Part shown: one piece after another, positions 11,395 to 23,409 of the stretch
How the letters are laid out: each line of letters begins with the position of its first letter
How positions within the stretch are numbered: position 1 is the stretch's first letter
The notes under the pieces: generated by a model
Databases searched by the model: none
Told to the model about the DNA's origin: nothing
Seen by the model: only the letters and a program-made list of their open reading frames with translations
Program-made: the position numbers and the translations under genes
Source: Buddleja alternifolia
Lineage: Eukaryota; Streptophyta; Magnoliopsida; Lamiales; Scrophulariaceae
Direction: 5' to 3'
NCBI GenBank assembly: GCA_019426215.1
Contig: CM033403.1
Span: forward strand, 35,102,754 to 35,166,753
Length of the DNA: 64,000 nucleotides

Positions 11395-11402
11395 GCATAT
11401 GC
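11395..11402 (+). promoter_or_regulatory. P1BS site (PHR1 binding)
   Basis: GCATATGC matches the palindromic P1BS consensus GNATATNC, bound by PHR1-type MYB-CC factors in phosphate-starvation promoters. It lies just upstream of the inferred 5'UTR exon of the PHT1 gene, the usual place for such sites. Binding is inferred. Confidence 0.7.
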
Positions 11403-12401
11403 TTTCAATATTCCCTTTTAAAAGCGGCTGCATTGTAGTTAAATACGCAACCATACCCCCTCATTTCCCTCAACATCACTCCTCTTGGAGCCATATTCAT
11501 TTCATCTTCTCTCAAAATTATTCTTAATTTGCACAAAAATTATTCCTTCAAAATTTCTCAAGAAAACAGCCAAGGTGAGATTTATGAATTCTATGTTCAT
11601 TTCTTTCCATTTTCAATCTTATATGTTCTTTGATAGTATAATATTTACATATATATATATAGGTAATATATAATGCATTTTTTTTCATGCACTTAACTTT
11701 ATATGGAGTACGTTTGGATGAAATCACTTTAATTTCCATCAAAAATGGATACATGGTAAATTTCTTTATATATTTCATGTGGTTTGGTGTCTGAAGCTAA
11801 TGTTCACAATCGGGAAAATTTTTGTTTGATCGGATTTAGCTACACTCAAATTTCAATTAAGCACGTGATAAATAACATTTATCTTATAATACATATTTTT
11901 CTTGAAATACATTTTTCTGTATTTCGATCATATCATATTCAGGCTAGCATTTCCTATACTTAATTGATTGTGGTTTATTTTAATCTGCTGAAAAGTTTCC
12001 TAATCTTGTTCGCTTGTTCTTGTCTCCTATACCCTTGGAGCCTTTTTCCACTTCACAATAATATTTTATTTTACTTTATTAGAGAAAAAGTTAACTTTTG
12101 GCTAATCTAAGTACATAATTGCATGGGGACAGCATCAAATAAAACAAAAAGAATAAACATTTTTTTAATAATTATATATTCACATATTAACCACAAAGTC
12201 TCAACGAGCATCTAAAACGTACATCATTTTCGGACTTCCCCATATGCAAGAAATTATTGAATACTAGCACTAGGAAACAGCTGCTGCATTAATAATTAGG
12301 AAGTTGGTCATACAACTAATTTTTAAATTAGTCTCTTGTTGACTTGTGAATATAAATTATTATTCACTATTCGACTTCTTATGTCAGCCAATGCATGCAC
12401 C

Positions 12402-12545
12402 GGGAAATTCTAGCTCACTCCCGACTTGGTCAAACATATATGTATTTTTTAAAATAACTTACCAATTATATGGCAAGTGTAATACATTCTTCTTGTAAAA
12501 TACATTTGGGTGCAACCAAATCAGATCTGGGCTAGAATTTTCCTA
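12402..12545. mobile_element. 144-bp hAT-like MITE in PHT1 leader intron, family 4 copy 1
   Basis: The ends are gggaaattctagc and gctagaattttcc. The flanks are an exact 8-bp repeat catgcacc at 12394-12401 and 12546-12553. The copy at 63172-63315 has the same length, termini and interior (aagtgtaatacac, acatttgggtgc). Confidence 0.8.
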
Positions 12546-12918
12546 CATGCACCTAATGTTTACCTAGACTTTAGAAACTCAATTCTTCCTAGCTTTTGTT
12601 TTCTTTCTGATATTTGTCTCAAATATACCTTGATTAGTTTAATAATTACAAGGCACATGCCAATTTGCATCCTATATTCCAATTACGTGACAAATGAATT
12701 ACACTTGAGTCTTGACATGTATTAATGTCTATTTCGGAAGAGTGACTAGTCAGGAAGTAAATGTCAAAATACTTATCTTGTGATTAATGGGGTGTGATCC
12801 AGCCCCATCCGGACAAATTGCCCTTATTGAAAAAGTCATCGGTCTTGTATTCAACACTACATATTTCACGTCAGATTTATAGATGCACTTCCTTCATGCA
12901 GTCTATTATAATCTCTTC

Positions 12919-12963
<45 letters not shown>
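12919..12963. repeat. (AT)n(GT)n compound microsatellite
   Basis: An uninterrupted AT run passes directly into a GT run inside the PHT1 leader intron. Confidence 0.9.
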
Positions 12964-12964
<1 letters not shown>

Positions 12965-13151
12965 ACACGTGTCGTGCATTAAATTGTGTTAATGAAGATG
13001 TTACACAAAAGTATTATAGAAGAATTAAATTGCAACAATTGTCTCTTCTATTTTATGTTTCAAGTGTATATATAGAAATTGCCAATACACATTAATCTTC
13101 TTTGTTTGCTACCAATAATCATCCCTTTTGTCACTTCTTTATGTTTTCAGG

Positions 13152-14771
13152 ATGGCTAGGGAACAATTACAAGTGCTCAATGCACTTGATGTGGCCAAAA
13201 CACAATTATACCATTTCACTGCAATTGTGATAGCTGGAATGGGCTTCTTCACTGATGCCTATGATCTCTTCTGCATCTCCCTAGTCACAAAGCTACTCGG
13301 CCGCATATACTACCACCACGATGGGGCGACAAAACCCGGAACCCTACCGCCCAACGTCTCTGCGGCTGTCAACGGCGTGGCCTTTTGTGGCACGCTTGCA
13401 GGCCAACTCTTTTTTGGGTGGCTCGGTGACAAATTAGGCCGGAAAAAAGTCTACGGAATGACACTTATGCTAATGGTTATTTGCTCAGTCGCCTCGGGAC
13501 TTTCCTTTAGCGACAAGCCTAAATCAGTCATGGCTACACTCTGCTTCTTCCGCTTCTGGCTAGGGTTTGGCATTGGCGGGGATTACCCTCTTTCGGCCAC
13601 GATCATGTCTGAGTATGCCAACAAAAAAACTCGTGGAGCATTTATCGCTGCAGTGTTTGCAATGCAAGGTTTCGGGATATTGGCCGGAGGCATGGTGGGA
13701 ATTATAATGTCTGCAGCTTTTAAGTCTGCCTATCCTGCCCCTACGTATCAGGATAACCCGCTCGCATCGACTATACCCCAAGCTGATTATGTTTGGCGCC
13801 TGATTGTAATGTTTGGTGCCCTTCCTGCAGCGTTGACCTACTACTGGCGCATGAAAATGCCAGAAACCGCGCGTTATACTGCATTAGTAGCCAAGAATGC
13901 CAAACAGGCGGCTTCTGATATGTCAAAAGTTCTGCAAGTGGATATAGAAGCGGAACCGGAAAAAGTGGACAGGCTTGTTTTGGAAAAGGAAATGATTTTG
14001 GCTTGTTTTCAAAGGAATTTGCAAGGCGCCACGGGCTTCACTTGCTTGGCACGACGAGCACTTGGTTCTTGCTCGACATTGCATTTTACAGTCAAAATCT
14101 TTTCGAAAAAGACATTTTAGCGGCGTAGGATGGATCCCCCGGCCGAGACAATGAGTGCACTTGAAGAGGTTTACAAAATTGCCAGGGCTCAAACTCTTAT
14201 TGCCCTTTGCAGCACAGTTCCGGGCTATTGGTTTACGGTGTTTTTCATCGACAAAATCGGACGGTTCGCAATTCAGTTAATGGGATTCTTCTTCATGACA
14301 GTTTTTATGTTTGCCTTAGCCATTCCTTACACCCATTGGACTCATAGGGAAAATAGAATAGGGTTTGTGATCATGTTCTCACTCACATTCTTCTTTGCCA
14401 ATTTCGGACCAAACGCCACGACATTTGTCGTCCCGGCTGAGATTTTCCCGGCCCGGTTAAGGTCAACGTGTCACGGTATATCTGCTGCTGCAGGCAAGGC
14501 CGGGGCCATGGTTGGAGCATTCGGGTTCTTGTATGCAGCTCAGCCTACCGACCCGAGCAAGACGGATGCGGGCTACCCACCGGGTATTGGTATCAGAAAT
14601 TCACTCATCATGCTCGGGTGCGTGAACGCATTGGGGATGATGTTCACATTTTTGGTGCCTGAGTCGAATGGTAAATCATTAGAGGAAATGTCGCGGGAGA
14701 ACGAGGACGATAATGGGACTGTAGAAATGAGGCCAAATGCTACGAATGATACTCGAACAGTTCCAGTTTAG
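13152..14771 (+). CDS. PHT1: High-affinity inorganic phosphate transporter, PHT1 family (frame broken)
   Basis: This is a plasma-membrane H+/phosphate symporter of the major facilitator superfamily, for phosphate uptake and redistribution. The start [18 protein letters not shown], the [14 protein letters not shown] loop and the PHT1 signature [13 protein letters not shown] (about residue 140) are present. The C-terminal half includes [15 protein letters not shown] and ends in an acidic-basic tail. Nominal length is about 540 residues, normal for the family. The coding part has no intron.

Odd: the homology leaves the first frame at about 13979-14000, runs in a second frame ([20 protein letters not shown]) to about 14115, then needs a further base at a T run (14115-14118) and another at a C run (14136-14140) to rejoin the original frame. 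Three missing bases sum to one codon. It is either a recent pseudogene or homopolymer sequencing error. Regulation by phosphate is suggested by the P1BS site upstream. Confidence 0.9.
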
Positions 14772-16115
14772 TTAGGCTTGCTTTTGTCTTACGATCAAAT
14801 AAGACTCCCTAGTTCTCTCCTTTGTCATATAGATCTAAGCTTTATGTAATATTGTTAGCATACTCAATGCAATCAGAGTACAAACTTGAGGATTCTCTGT
14901 ACCTCAGAATATTATATATACAATGAAGAATTTTATATCTTCTGAATATCTTATTTCCATTTTCTTCTGCTCTTTTTTGTTTCTGGGCCGCTGAAATTAA
15001 ATTGAGAGAGCTAAAAAATATATGGTATATATTAGATTAATTACATTCAAGAAATTTTTGTACGACAACGTATACAATTTTAGGACTCATAATCTAATTT
15101 CAATCATCTATTTATCTTTCATAATGAAGTGGTATAATGGGTCTAGAGGGTACAAAGACGTTGAGCTCGAACCGAATTTTTGGGTTCGAACTTGACTCGT
15201 GAGCTTCAAACTCGAACTTAAACTAATCGAGCCAATCATTTTCGGGTCACTAGGCCATGATTGAGTGTATTTTGCAGTCACTAGATCTAGTTTATGGCTT
15301 ACTTCACACCGCAGAGTAATTCTAATGTAATTTTATGTGTAATTAATCAGGTGAAATTGGAACAAAGATTCTAGATGTCAATTCTTACATTATAATCCAA
15401 CAACGTAGTACTAAATACACTTCAAAAAAATAAGTTTAAACATCGGAATAAAACAAAATACACTGTAGAAATTCTAACAAATATGAAAATAGTACAGTAC
15501 ATCAGTATTTTTAAACAGACATTTAACTATCCAAATCCAGCATAATATATGAGAAAAAAATTGAAAAAAAACAGGAAAAAAAATTTAAAAAAAAAAAAAG
15601 GTTGTATTTATACCTCAGTTTATGAAAATAGTACATCAGTTATGCATAGAGAAAAACTGGGAAAATAAAAAAAGAAAGAAAAACCACAAATTTCTACCTT
15701 TACAGTCGTTCTTGGGAGATCCAGGGACTTTAATCCAGAACCAATCTCAATCATCCGTGTCGTGGACCAACGTAAACCTCCACCATACAGGAAAGGTTGT
15801 ATTATGCCCGGATTGAAATCTGAGAACTCCAGAAGAACCACTTCTATGTCTTACGATCTTCGCAAGGACAAAACATGTCCTTTCGAAGAAATGTACTTCT
15901 CTAATAGAGAATCAAAACATACTATAAACGAAAAATCTCATCGAGTTGCATTCATTAATTAAACGACAGAGCTGTTTTCCTCTTGCATAATCTGATCTGG
16001 TGAAATTCGCAAATTTGTAGCTCCTACATATAGAAACCAGACATATTATTTAACATCTATATACAGCAGAAACAATTTCTAATCAAATTTTGCACTTAAG
16101 CAATAAGATTGAGTA
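14772..16115. other. PHT1 3' region and spacer to CRY2
   Basis: The PHT1 3'UTR probably ends near 14880-14960. A GAGCTCG/TTCGAAC-type dispersed repeat lies at 15155-15245. Poly-A tracts at 15545-15600 precede the 3' side of the convergent CRY2 gene. No separate gene is supported. Confidence 0.5.
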
Positions 16116-19100
16116 TTATATATTCATATTACCATTTTTGCTTGACATCTCTTCCATATCAATCTCTTCTTCCCATCTGCCCTTGAGCTCCGAAGAATAC
16201 TTCCCGAGAACAAAACAAGAATTTACATTCTTAATTGTCTGTTTCTTATTCGAAGAAGATTCAGCTGTCGAACACAAATCATTATCGCAACTACCCAAGT
16301 TATCTTTTGACTCTCTATCATCATCTTCAGTTGGCTTCGATCTTTTCTTATTAAGCATACCATTTTCGGAAATTCTCATAGACGGGACCCTTTGATCATG
16401 AGAAGAACTAATTGGACAAAGACTATTTTCCCTCACAACTACCTGTGGGATGGCTGAATTTAAGTTCGTCTCGGAGTTATCAAACACGACTTCATCTCTT
16501 CCATTAGTATTTTCCCCGGCTTCTTTTTCTTGCATGGTGGATATGGCGTCAGTTAGGCGATCCCTTGCCAAATCTATATCGATTATAGGGTTTGGATAAT
16601 TTATTCCCAGGTCCACGCCCGCGGATTTAAGCACGGTTAGAGGAGCGTTATATGGATGATGGATCCACTCAGTTGGCATACGGGCTAACTCCGGCAACCA
16701 TTGCCTCACGTATTCGCCTTCCGGGTCGAATTTGAATCCTTGGATCTGAATCACAAATGTGAAAATAGATTATCAAAGAAGATGAAACACATTTCTTCGG
16801 TAACACTAAAATGAATCATTGGGCTTCTAGAGAATCAATTCATGAAATAGATAGGTAATTTACATAGACACCCCTGGAACACTACTTATAAAGAACACCA
16901 CGAGATTTGAGAAATTGGCATGATTCCCATGTCAGTAAAAGCAGTTTATAATTTCACATCCGGTTAGTAAAAGCAGATCACGATTTCAACCCTTGTTTTT
17001 CGAGTTGTAAGGATGTGAATGGGGTGTCTTAGTAACTTGAGAAATCTCAGGGTTTCATATAATTACACAATAAGTGAGTATCTGTGCAAGTAATTATCCC
17101 AAATAGAAATGCTGCGTCAATAAAAAGGTTTCTTACCTGTGGGGAATCCATACGGCTGAGTTCATGCCCGTCGGGCAAACTACCTGAGATATATTGCCAA
17201 CCGAGAATATCACTTTCCAAGTCGGCATCAAGGAGCGTATCCCAGAAGTACTTCATGCCCCATTGCCACGGTAGAAGAAGAAACTTTACAAAGAAACTCG
17301 AAACAATCACTCTAATCCTATTATGAATCCACCCGGTCGCCCAAAGCTCTCTCATCCCTGCATCGACTAGCGGATAACCGGTTCGACCTTGTCGCCAAGC
17401 CTTAAAGTGAGCCTCGTTCACGTCCCAAGGGAAAAATTTAAGGTTGCTCAGCAATGATCTCTCATGAGTAAATGGAAAATTAAAGCATATGTAGCGGGAA
17501 TATTCCCTCAGCCCAATGGACTTAAGGAAAAGAGTGGCACTCTCTTCTCCAACTAAGTTGTTCTCGTTTTTCCAAACTATGTGCTTCAAACGAACGCATT
17601 GGAACACTTTTCTAATGCTGAGTTCCCCGAAATGAATATAAGGGGACAAGAGGGACGTGGAGTTTCCCCCGACCCTGAGCCGGTCTTTTGAGTAGTAAAG
17701 CAAATGGTGTTCTATGAATTCAGTGAAAGCCTTGTCAGCATTAGTCCAACCCGGCGACCAAACTCTTCCTAGTAGAGCATTACTCGACTTTTCTGATTCA
17801 TCTTCAAGACCCAATGTCTCAATTGGAATATTTTCAACTGTTCCTATCAAAATACAAAAAGGAAAAAAAAAAAAAAACTAATTAGTTATATTCATATTTT
17901 TTACTAAGGCTGTTAAAGTCTAAGATACCTGAAGATGGAATTAAACGCCATGGGGGAAGATGTGAAACGGGTTCTCTTTGCATGTTCATGCATTTGTCCC
18001 AGTATGCATTAAAGGTTGTAAAAGCATGTTCATTGTCATCATACACTTCCCATGGCTCAAACAACAGCTCGCTGTTATAACTTTGCACGTTAATGCCAAG
18101 CTCTATCAAATTTTGCTTAATATTGTGATCACGAACAAGTGAAACAGGATCTGCAAAGGAAAACAACGAATCTAGAGTTTAGCTATTCAAAGTAAACTTG
18201 CGAAAATCGCCAAATGAAGAACACTTAATTGAAGAATCACTTGTTTTCCGTATTTTAATTAATGGCCATTTCAACATAACAGCAAACAGATACTCACAAA
18301 TTTGAAATGACTGTAACAAAATTAAGAACACCAAAGACTCGTATCATGAAATAAAATCTGAGCATAGGAATTGAATCCAGGGGACCGAGATGAAAAATGA
18401 TTTCAAAATTTTATTAACTCTAACACGATAAAGTCTAGTATTTCCTTGGATTTGTTTGAGTGAATCGATTACAAGATACATGTAAATAACAACAATTTAC
18501 AACCAGCTAACAACTATCTGAATCAGCTAAGGGCTACTATGAAATTAGAAAGGCTCACATATCGTCAATGAGAATGGAATCCAAGATGTCTAATATCTTG
18601 GGGTCTCAGCTTCGCCGGTAGAGCTAAGCTTCATCTGCATCTAATATTTCCTTGGATAAGGCTTATAAAGTGATATTGTAGTGAAAATTGGTGTAATGAA
18701 AATTGTTTAGTCGAGGCACGGGTTACTCGACTTCATTAACACAATAAAGTCCCGCTCTTGATGGTAGGGGATATGGCGTTTGTGTCCCAAGATACAATGA
18801 GTAGCCTCTTAGAATTAGGATCCCTCCAAAATTCTAAGCCTTGCGAACAAGCCTTTACTAGAACTTTCGATTTATGAGGAAAAAAAACTCTTTTATATAA
18901 GCCCAATTATATAGCCACGTTTTTACTAATTCAAATGTCAAACTTTTAACACTTCAATTTCTCACTCATCCAAAACCGGAATAAAGAAATTCAAAATGGT
19001 AACGACATCTACTCCAGATGTAGTTTCATAATAAGTAACAATATTATGCATCCGAGCAACGAGTCATTTTCGAATTTTCCATCCAAGTGTGTCGAACATA

Positions 19101-19682
19101 CACTTTCTTAGGGTAGATTTCCAACAGATTTCACAACTCAATCCATCAAAGACACCCTCATCACTTAATTTCACCTTCTGAATATTCATTTTAATCCATA
19201 ACTCAACACAAAACAAAAGATTCATAACAATTAAAACAATCAAACAAGTTAATTAATAGCAAAAATATTTCCTAACACACTCCAAACAAGACATATATCA
19301 CCTAAAAACAATCAAATTTTTATATATATCTATATCTATATATATATATATATATGAAAGAAAACATACCATATAGATGATTATACACAACTTTGGTGGC
19401 CCCAACAGCAATAATGCAATCTAAGAGAGCAGAAAGAGTACTTTCAGCCTTGATAAATACCAATTCTGCCCCTAGAGATCTCAATGATTGCTGCAAGTGA
19501 ATAAGGGATTGTTTCAACCACCACCGTGAAACCCGGCCGGGGTAATATCGTCCTTCTTCTTTAGGACACCATATGAACACTGGTAATACACTTCCATCTC
19601 TTGCAGCTGCTGCTAAAGCTGGATTATCTTCAATTCTTAAATCCCTCCTAAACCATACTATTGTTTTGCAATTTTTCTCCAT
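16116..19682 (-). CDS. CRY2: Cryptochrome 2, blue-light receptor
   Basis: A nuclear FAD-binding blue-light receptor controlling flowering and de-etiolation. Exons on the minus strand: 19682-19370, 18150-17929, 17843-17137 and 16745-16116. These total 1872 bases, or 623 residues; all introns are GT-AG. The start MEKNCKTIVWFRRDLRIEDNP is the photolyase-homology N-terminus of CRY2 (IWCPKEEGRYYPGR matches CRY2 better than CRY1). Exon 3 has the FAD-binding core: GNSTSLLSPYIHFGE, REYSRYICFNFPFTHE, WRQGRTGYPLVDAGMRELW and DADLESDILGWQYISGS. The C-terminal extension keeps the DAS elements: DQRVPS (about 531), an acidic stretch (EDDDRE, about 554) and STAES (about 573), followed by basic residues.

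Intron 1 is 1.2 kb and intron 3 holds a MITE. A further short 3' exon cannot be excluded, since the reading ends at an AATGGTAATATG that resembles a donor. Confidence 0.93.
16855..17099. mobile_element. MITE in CRY2 intron 3, family 5 copy 1
   Basis: It begins ggtaatttacatagacaccc and ends gtgcaagtaattatcc, imperfect inverted ends. The interior has the family's gatttcaacccttgtttttcg block. Related copies are at 44080-44300, 54272-54511 and about 55995-56208. Confidence 0.6.
18480..18640. repeat. Dispersed repeat in CRY2 intron 1
   Basis: The phrase cagctaacaactat...ctatgaaattag...ctaatatcttgggg...ggtagagctaagctt recurs, diverged, twice in tandem at 57710-57965. No termini could be defined. 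Confidence 0.4.
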
Positions 19683-20154
19683 TAATTTAATTTTTTTTCT
19701 TCTAAAATGAAAATTGCCCTGATAATTATATTTTGAGTTGTAATAAGTAAAATTTCATATTTTTACAAATTTCCAAAAATTGAAACTTTACTTTAATTAT
19801 ATACTAAGATCAAATCCCACAACCAAAAACATGAAACCCTTTTGAAAAAGCAGAGAATTTGAGTACATACCTTAAAAGTAATCCTTGTAATTTGCAAATG
19901 ATTATGCTTAAAAAAAAAACACTAAGTATCTGCCGACACAAGACCCGAGTTTGATGCAAATTCAGAGAATTTTAGTGAGCATCAAGAATTTTTTTTTATT
20001 TTTTTTTGCGAATTAATTTTTATTTTTTTTTGAGGATCAAGATTAAACTTCATGTGACCAACTAGTATGTTCCGAGACAAACTACAAGTATATATATATA
20101 GAGTATTAAATAATGTTATCCACAGGGACCACTAATAAATCAAAGGATGTTAAT

Positions 20155-20341
20155 CTACTATGCACGGACACGAACACGACACGAATATGAGACACGGTTA
20201 TTTTTAAAAAATTAGGATACAGACACAGCTTGGGCAAGATTGTCTATGATTATTTTTTCCTTCCTCTCAATACCTAGACACGAACCCGGTGTATGTCCGA
20301 TACTACACGAGATAATTTTTTAAAATGTCTGTGCATCATAT
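20155..20341. mobile_element. hAT-like MITE, family 1 copy C (187 bp)
   Basis: Its ends are ctactatgcacggacac and gtctgtgcatcatat. A perfect 8-bp target duplication, atgttaat, lies at 20147-20154 and 20342-20349. It lies about 480 bp upstream of the CRY2 start, inverted relative to copy A. Confidence 0.8.
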
Positions 20342-20489
20342 ATGTTAATATATATTTTTTGTTCCAAAAAAAAAAAAAAGCTCCAAAGGAAAAAGAAACT
20401 AATAATAATAATAATTGATTTAGGTCAATTTTAGAAGTCGATCTGCATCAATTTGGACTATTTCGTAAAACAAATGATGTGATGATAAG

Positions 20490-20960
20490 ATGTTAGAACT
20501 GCACTTAGATACTATTCCAAGCTGCCTACATACCTCGAAGAATCAAGTCACAACGTAGATCAAAGATTTAGCTTCTATACCTCGAAAAATCAAGTCATAT
20601 GGTAGATCAAAAATTTGGCTTCTATTAATGGGCTTGTATCCATTTGGATCGCATTGTAGGGTCGTGTGTTTTTACGAGACTAAGTAACCCAAATTTATTT
20701 ATTGAAAGCGCACTTCGAGTCTATAGTCAAGTTACCAGTGGATACGCTAGCTCTGGAGATTTAAAAACATAAATTGTAGCTCCAAATATATATTGAGATG
20801 AGGTATTTATAGATGTCCACATTATACGGATCTAATAGTGACAGGTGTGTCGTACAGACGATGTCACGTGGTACTTATGAGCAATCAGGATCTAAGGTGA
20901 ATCATGGGTCGATCTGATCCGAATCACTTAAAAGCACGCGGATCGTGCAATATTGCAAAT
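20490..20960 (-). repeat. LTR-like/TRIM repeat, family 3 copy 2
   Basis: Read on the minus strand it has caCGTGacat, tctgtac-gac, a TATA box (catctataaatacc, near 20805) and, farther on, a block matching aggtacgtagacagcttggtaacc of the 40-kb copy. Gene content is absent. Confidence 0.45.
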
Positions 20961-21949
20961 ATGACATATTTTAAGTACTTTAATGCAATTTAACGAGGGA
21001 CTAAAATGCGATAAGGTTCAAGGGTCGTTCTAAAATTAGTATATAATAGTATAATTGTGATGTATCTTTTTTTTTGATCGAGATATAATTATGATGTATA
21101 ATTATGATGTCAATAATAATACTAATAATAAGTATAATCATTTTTTATCTATGGTTCTATACATGTAGCATAAAGACAGAAATTATCAAAAAAAAAGAAA
21201 AAGAAAAGAAAAGCATAAAAACAGAAACACTGATTGAGCAGAAATCAAGGGTAATAACTTTTACCTTAATTGTCGTCTCTTCATTTATACTGTTTTCAAG
21301 AAAAACAAAATAATGCAGAAAATATCTTTGCTTCTTTGACCATTTCATAGTGTATATCTTTACCACTTTATATAAGATATTATCAAATTTTGACATAAGC
21401 ATGGTTTACAGCTCAGAAAGATTACATTGTGTACTCTCAGATTTACTTGGAGTTCGTCTAACAAATTACTGACTAGGTTTGTAAACAAGTAACGTCGAGC
21501 AGAATAAATTGTAATTCAAACTTGTTTAAATCATAATTAACATTCAGAATTTATGTTTGCACTTAATTTGATATTATTCGAGTCGAACTCAAAAATATTT
21601 AATTAAGTCGTGTCGAGTAGCTTAATTTTTTGCATATTTTACCATATTTTATAATCGAATCGAGTTCGAATAGCTTGGTATTTTGGCATATATTTAACCA
21701 TATTTTTATAAATCGATTCGAGCTCGAGTAACTTAAATTTTTGGCACATATTTTACATATTTTACAAACGAGTTGAGGTCGATCGAATTTCAACTTATTT
21801 CAATACAAATTGGGTTTGATTTCCCATCACAACTTAATATCATTATATCATATCCATTAAATTAGATGTAAAATATGGATTTGGAATCTCGATTTGCCCG
21901 GTCTCATAGTCAGGTCTAGCTGGCTCCGTTGATGGTCCTTCGTGTTCTC
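20961..21949. repeat. Spacer with ~60-bp tandem repeats (21605-21790)
   Basis: Three diverged units each carry tcgag(t/c)(t/a)..agctt/actt followed by ttttggcatat..accatatttta. They belong to the GAGCTCG-type dispersed repeat seen elsewhere in the window. The rest of the stretch is AT-rich with no recognisable gene. Confidence 0.5.
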
Positions 21950-22050
21950 CTCCTTATTCTTAATGGATCTGGATTCTAGTTCCAAACACAGACTACTCCG
22001 CGCTGGATTTCGGTACCGACAATAGTCTAACATTCAGGTTCTCAGCCACG

Positions 22051-22749
22051 ATGACTCCAGCCATCTATAAAGAAATTCATAATCTATCTACCTCTCGTGA
22101 AATCTGGACTACTTTAGAGTCACACTTTATGCAACAGTCTGTTGCCAAGCAATTACAATATAAAAGTGAATTCAGTAGTCTCAAGAAAGGGGCTCTCACA
22201 TGTGACGCCTATCTCTGCAAACTTAAAACTTTGGCTGACAATCTCGCTGCCGTAAATTCTCCTGTTTCCTCAGTGTATCTCGTTTTGCAAGCACTTCATG
22301 GTCTACCCCATGACTATGCCTCATTTATTACTGCAGTTTCTCTAAAGTCTACCTGCATCTCTTTTGATGATCTCTGAGCCAAATTACTTCAATATGAACA
22401 ACTTCTCCTCCATTTTCACCCTCCATCCACTATCTCTCCAGCCTTTGTAGCATTCTCTCAATCTTCTCAGAACTCTGGTGGTCGAAATGGTCGTGGTCGT
22501 GGTCGTGGTTCCGGTTATGGTAGAGGTCGTGGCCGTGGTCGTAATGGTCATGGCCATTTTCATCAACAATCACCTCAGCACTCACAGTCTCCGTTCCCTC
22601 AATCTCGTCCCCAGTCACTTTTTGGGTCCTCTAATGCCGGACTCTCTTCTTTTCGTTACTCTAGTCGTCCTGGACTTTTACCGACACCATCCACTAGTCA
22701 GCCCTGTCAAATTTGTGGCGTGTCCGGCCATTTTGCATTGTCATGCTCC
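22051..22749 (+). pseudogene. gag: copia gag relic
   Basis: It begins inside the gag capsid region (TPAIYKEIHNLSTSREIW) and has a stop at 22375-22377 (TGA). The same frame continues through an arginine/glycine-rich stretch (22485-22550) to a CCHC knuckle CQICGVSGHFALSC (22705-22746). The homology then moves to another frame. Confidence 0.85.
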
Positions 22750-22819
22750 CAGCGGTATAATCATGCATACATCACTGAAGAACTACCACAATCTTTCTCA
22801 GCAATGTCCGAGGTCTGCA

Positions 22820-23400
22820 ATGTCCACTGCCGAGACCTCGGACATTGCTTGGTACCCGGACACTGGTGCCTCTGCACACATGACTCCGAATGATGGTTTG
22901 ATTTCTCATCTTACACCTTATACTGGCACAAATAAAATTCTCGTCGGAAATGGTTCATTATTACCTATTAAACATGTTGGCTCCTCTGTTTTACATACCC
23001 CTGCACATACTTTCCAATTATCAAACGTATTACATGTTCCAAACCTTTCTCATAATCTTTTATCTGTTCGTAAACTTTGTCAAGATAATAATTGTCTTAT
23101 TGAGTTTTCTGATATTGGTTTTTGTTTAAAGGACAAAGTCACCGGGAGAGTTCTTCTGGAGTCCCCCTCCACTAATGGTCTCTACCCTCTTCCCTCTAGC
23201 TTGGTTCTGCTACATCTGGTGCTCTCGTTGCCCAAACTGCTCAGGAGATACTTGGCATCGTCGTTTGGGTCATCCCAGTCAGTCTGTTATTCACTTTATC
23301 TAGTAGTGGTGTCTTAGGATCAAAATGTAGTGGTTTTAATTTTTGTGATCAATGTCAGTTAGGTCGGTCTCACCGACTACCGTTTCAGCGTGTTGAAAGG
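22820..23400 (+). pseudogene. pol: copia protease and gag-pre-integrase relic
   Basis: The retropepsin site reads WYPDTGASAHMTP, and LSNVLHVPNLSHNLLSVRKL is the typical segment after it. The gag-pre-integrase block (TWHRRLGHPSQSVIHFI, and later CDQCQLGRSHRLPFQ) is present but in a different frame from the protease, so at least one frameshift lies near 23.2 kb. Confidence 0.8.
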
Positions 23401-23409
23401 CGTAGTACT

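Larger units (their letters stand above)
11440..13150 (+). other. 5'UTR exon and 1.58-kb leader intron of the PHT1 gene
   Basis: A pyrimidine-rich leader ends at 11574 in caag|gtgaga. A matching acceptor, ttatgttttcag, ends at 13150, one base before the start ATG. PHT1 genes commonly have a leader intron immediately before the ATG, so I read 11575-13150 as that intron. It contains a MITE (12402-12545) and an AT/GT microsatellite (12919-12963). The transcription start is only approximate. Confidence 0.6.

Noticed and set aside
15620..15841. Extra 3' exon of CRY2 on the minus strand
   Set aside because: The frame has no CRY2 C-terminal motif and no acceptor that joins in frame to a donor at the exon 4 end.
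21605..21790. CRISPR-like repeat-spacer pattern
   Set aside because: Three diverged AT-rich units in a plant spacer, with variable repeats and no fixed spacers, are ordinary tandem repeats.
22384..22618. Two minus-strand frames with T- and H/D-rich repeat products
   Set aside because: They are antisense shadows of the arginine/glycine-rich part of the copia gag.
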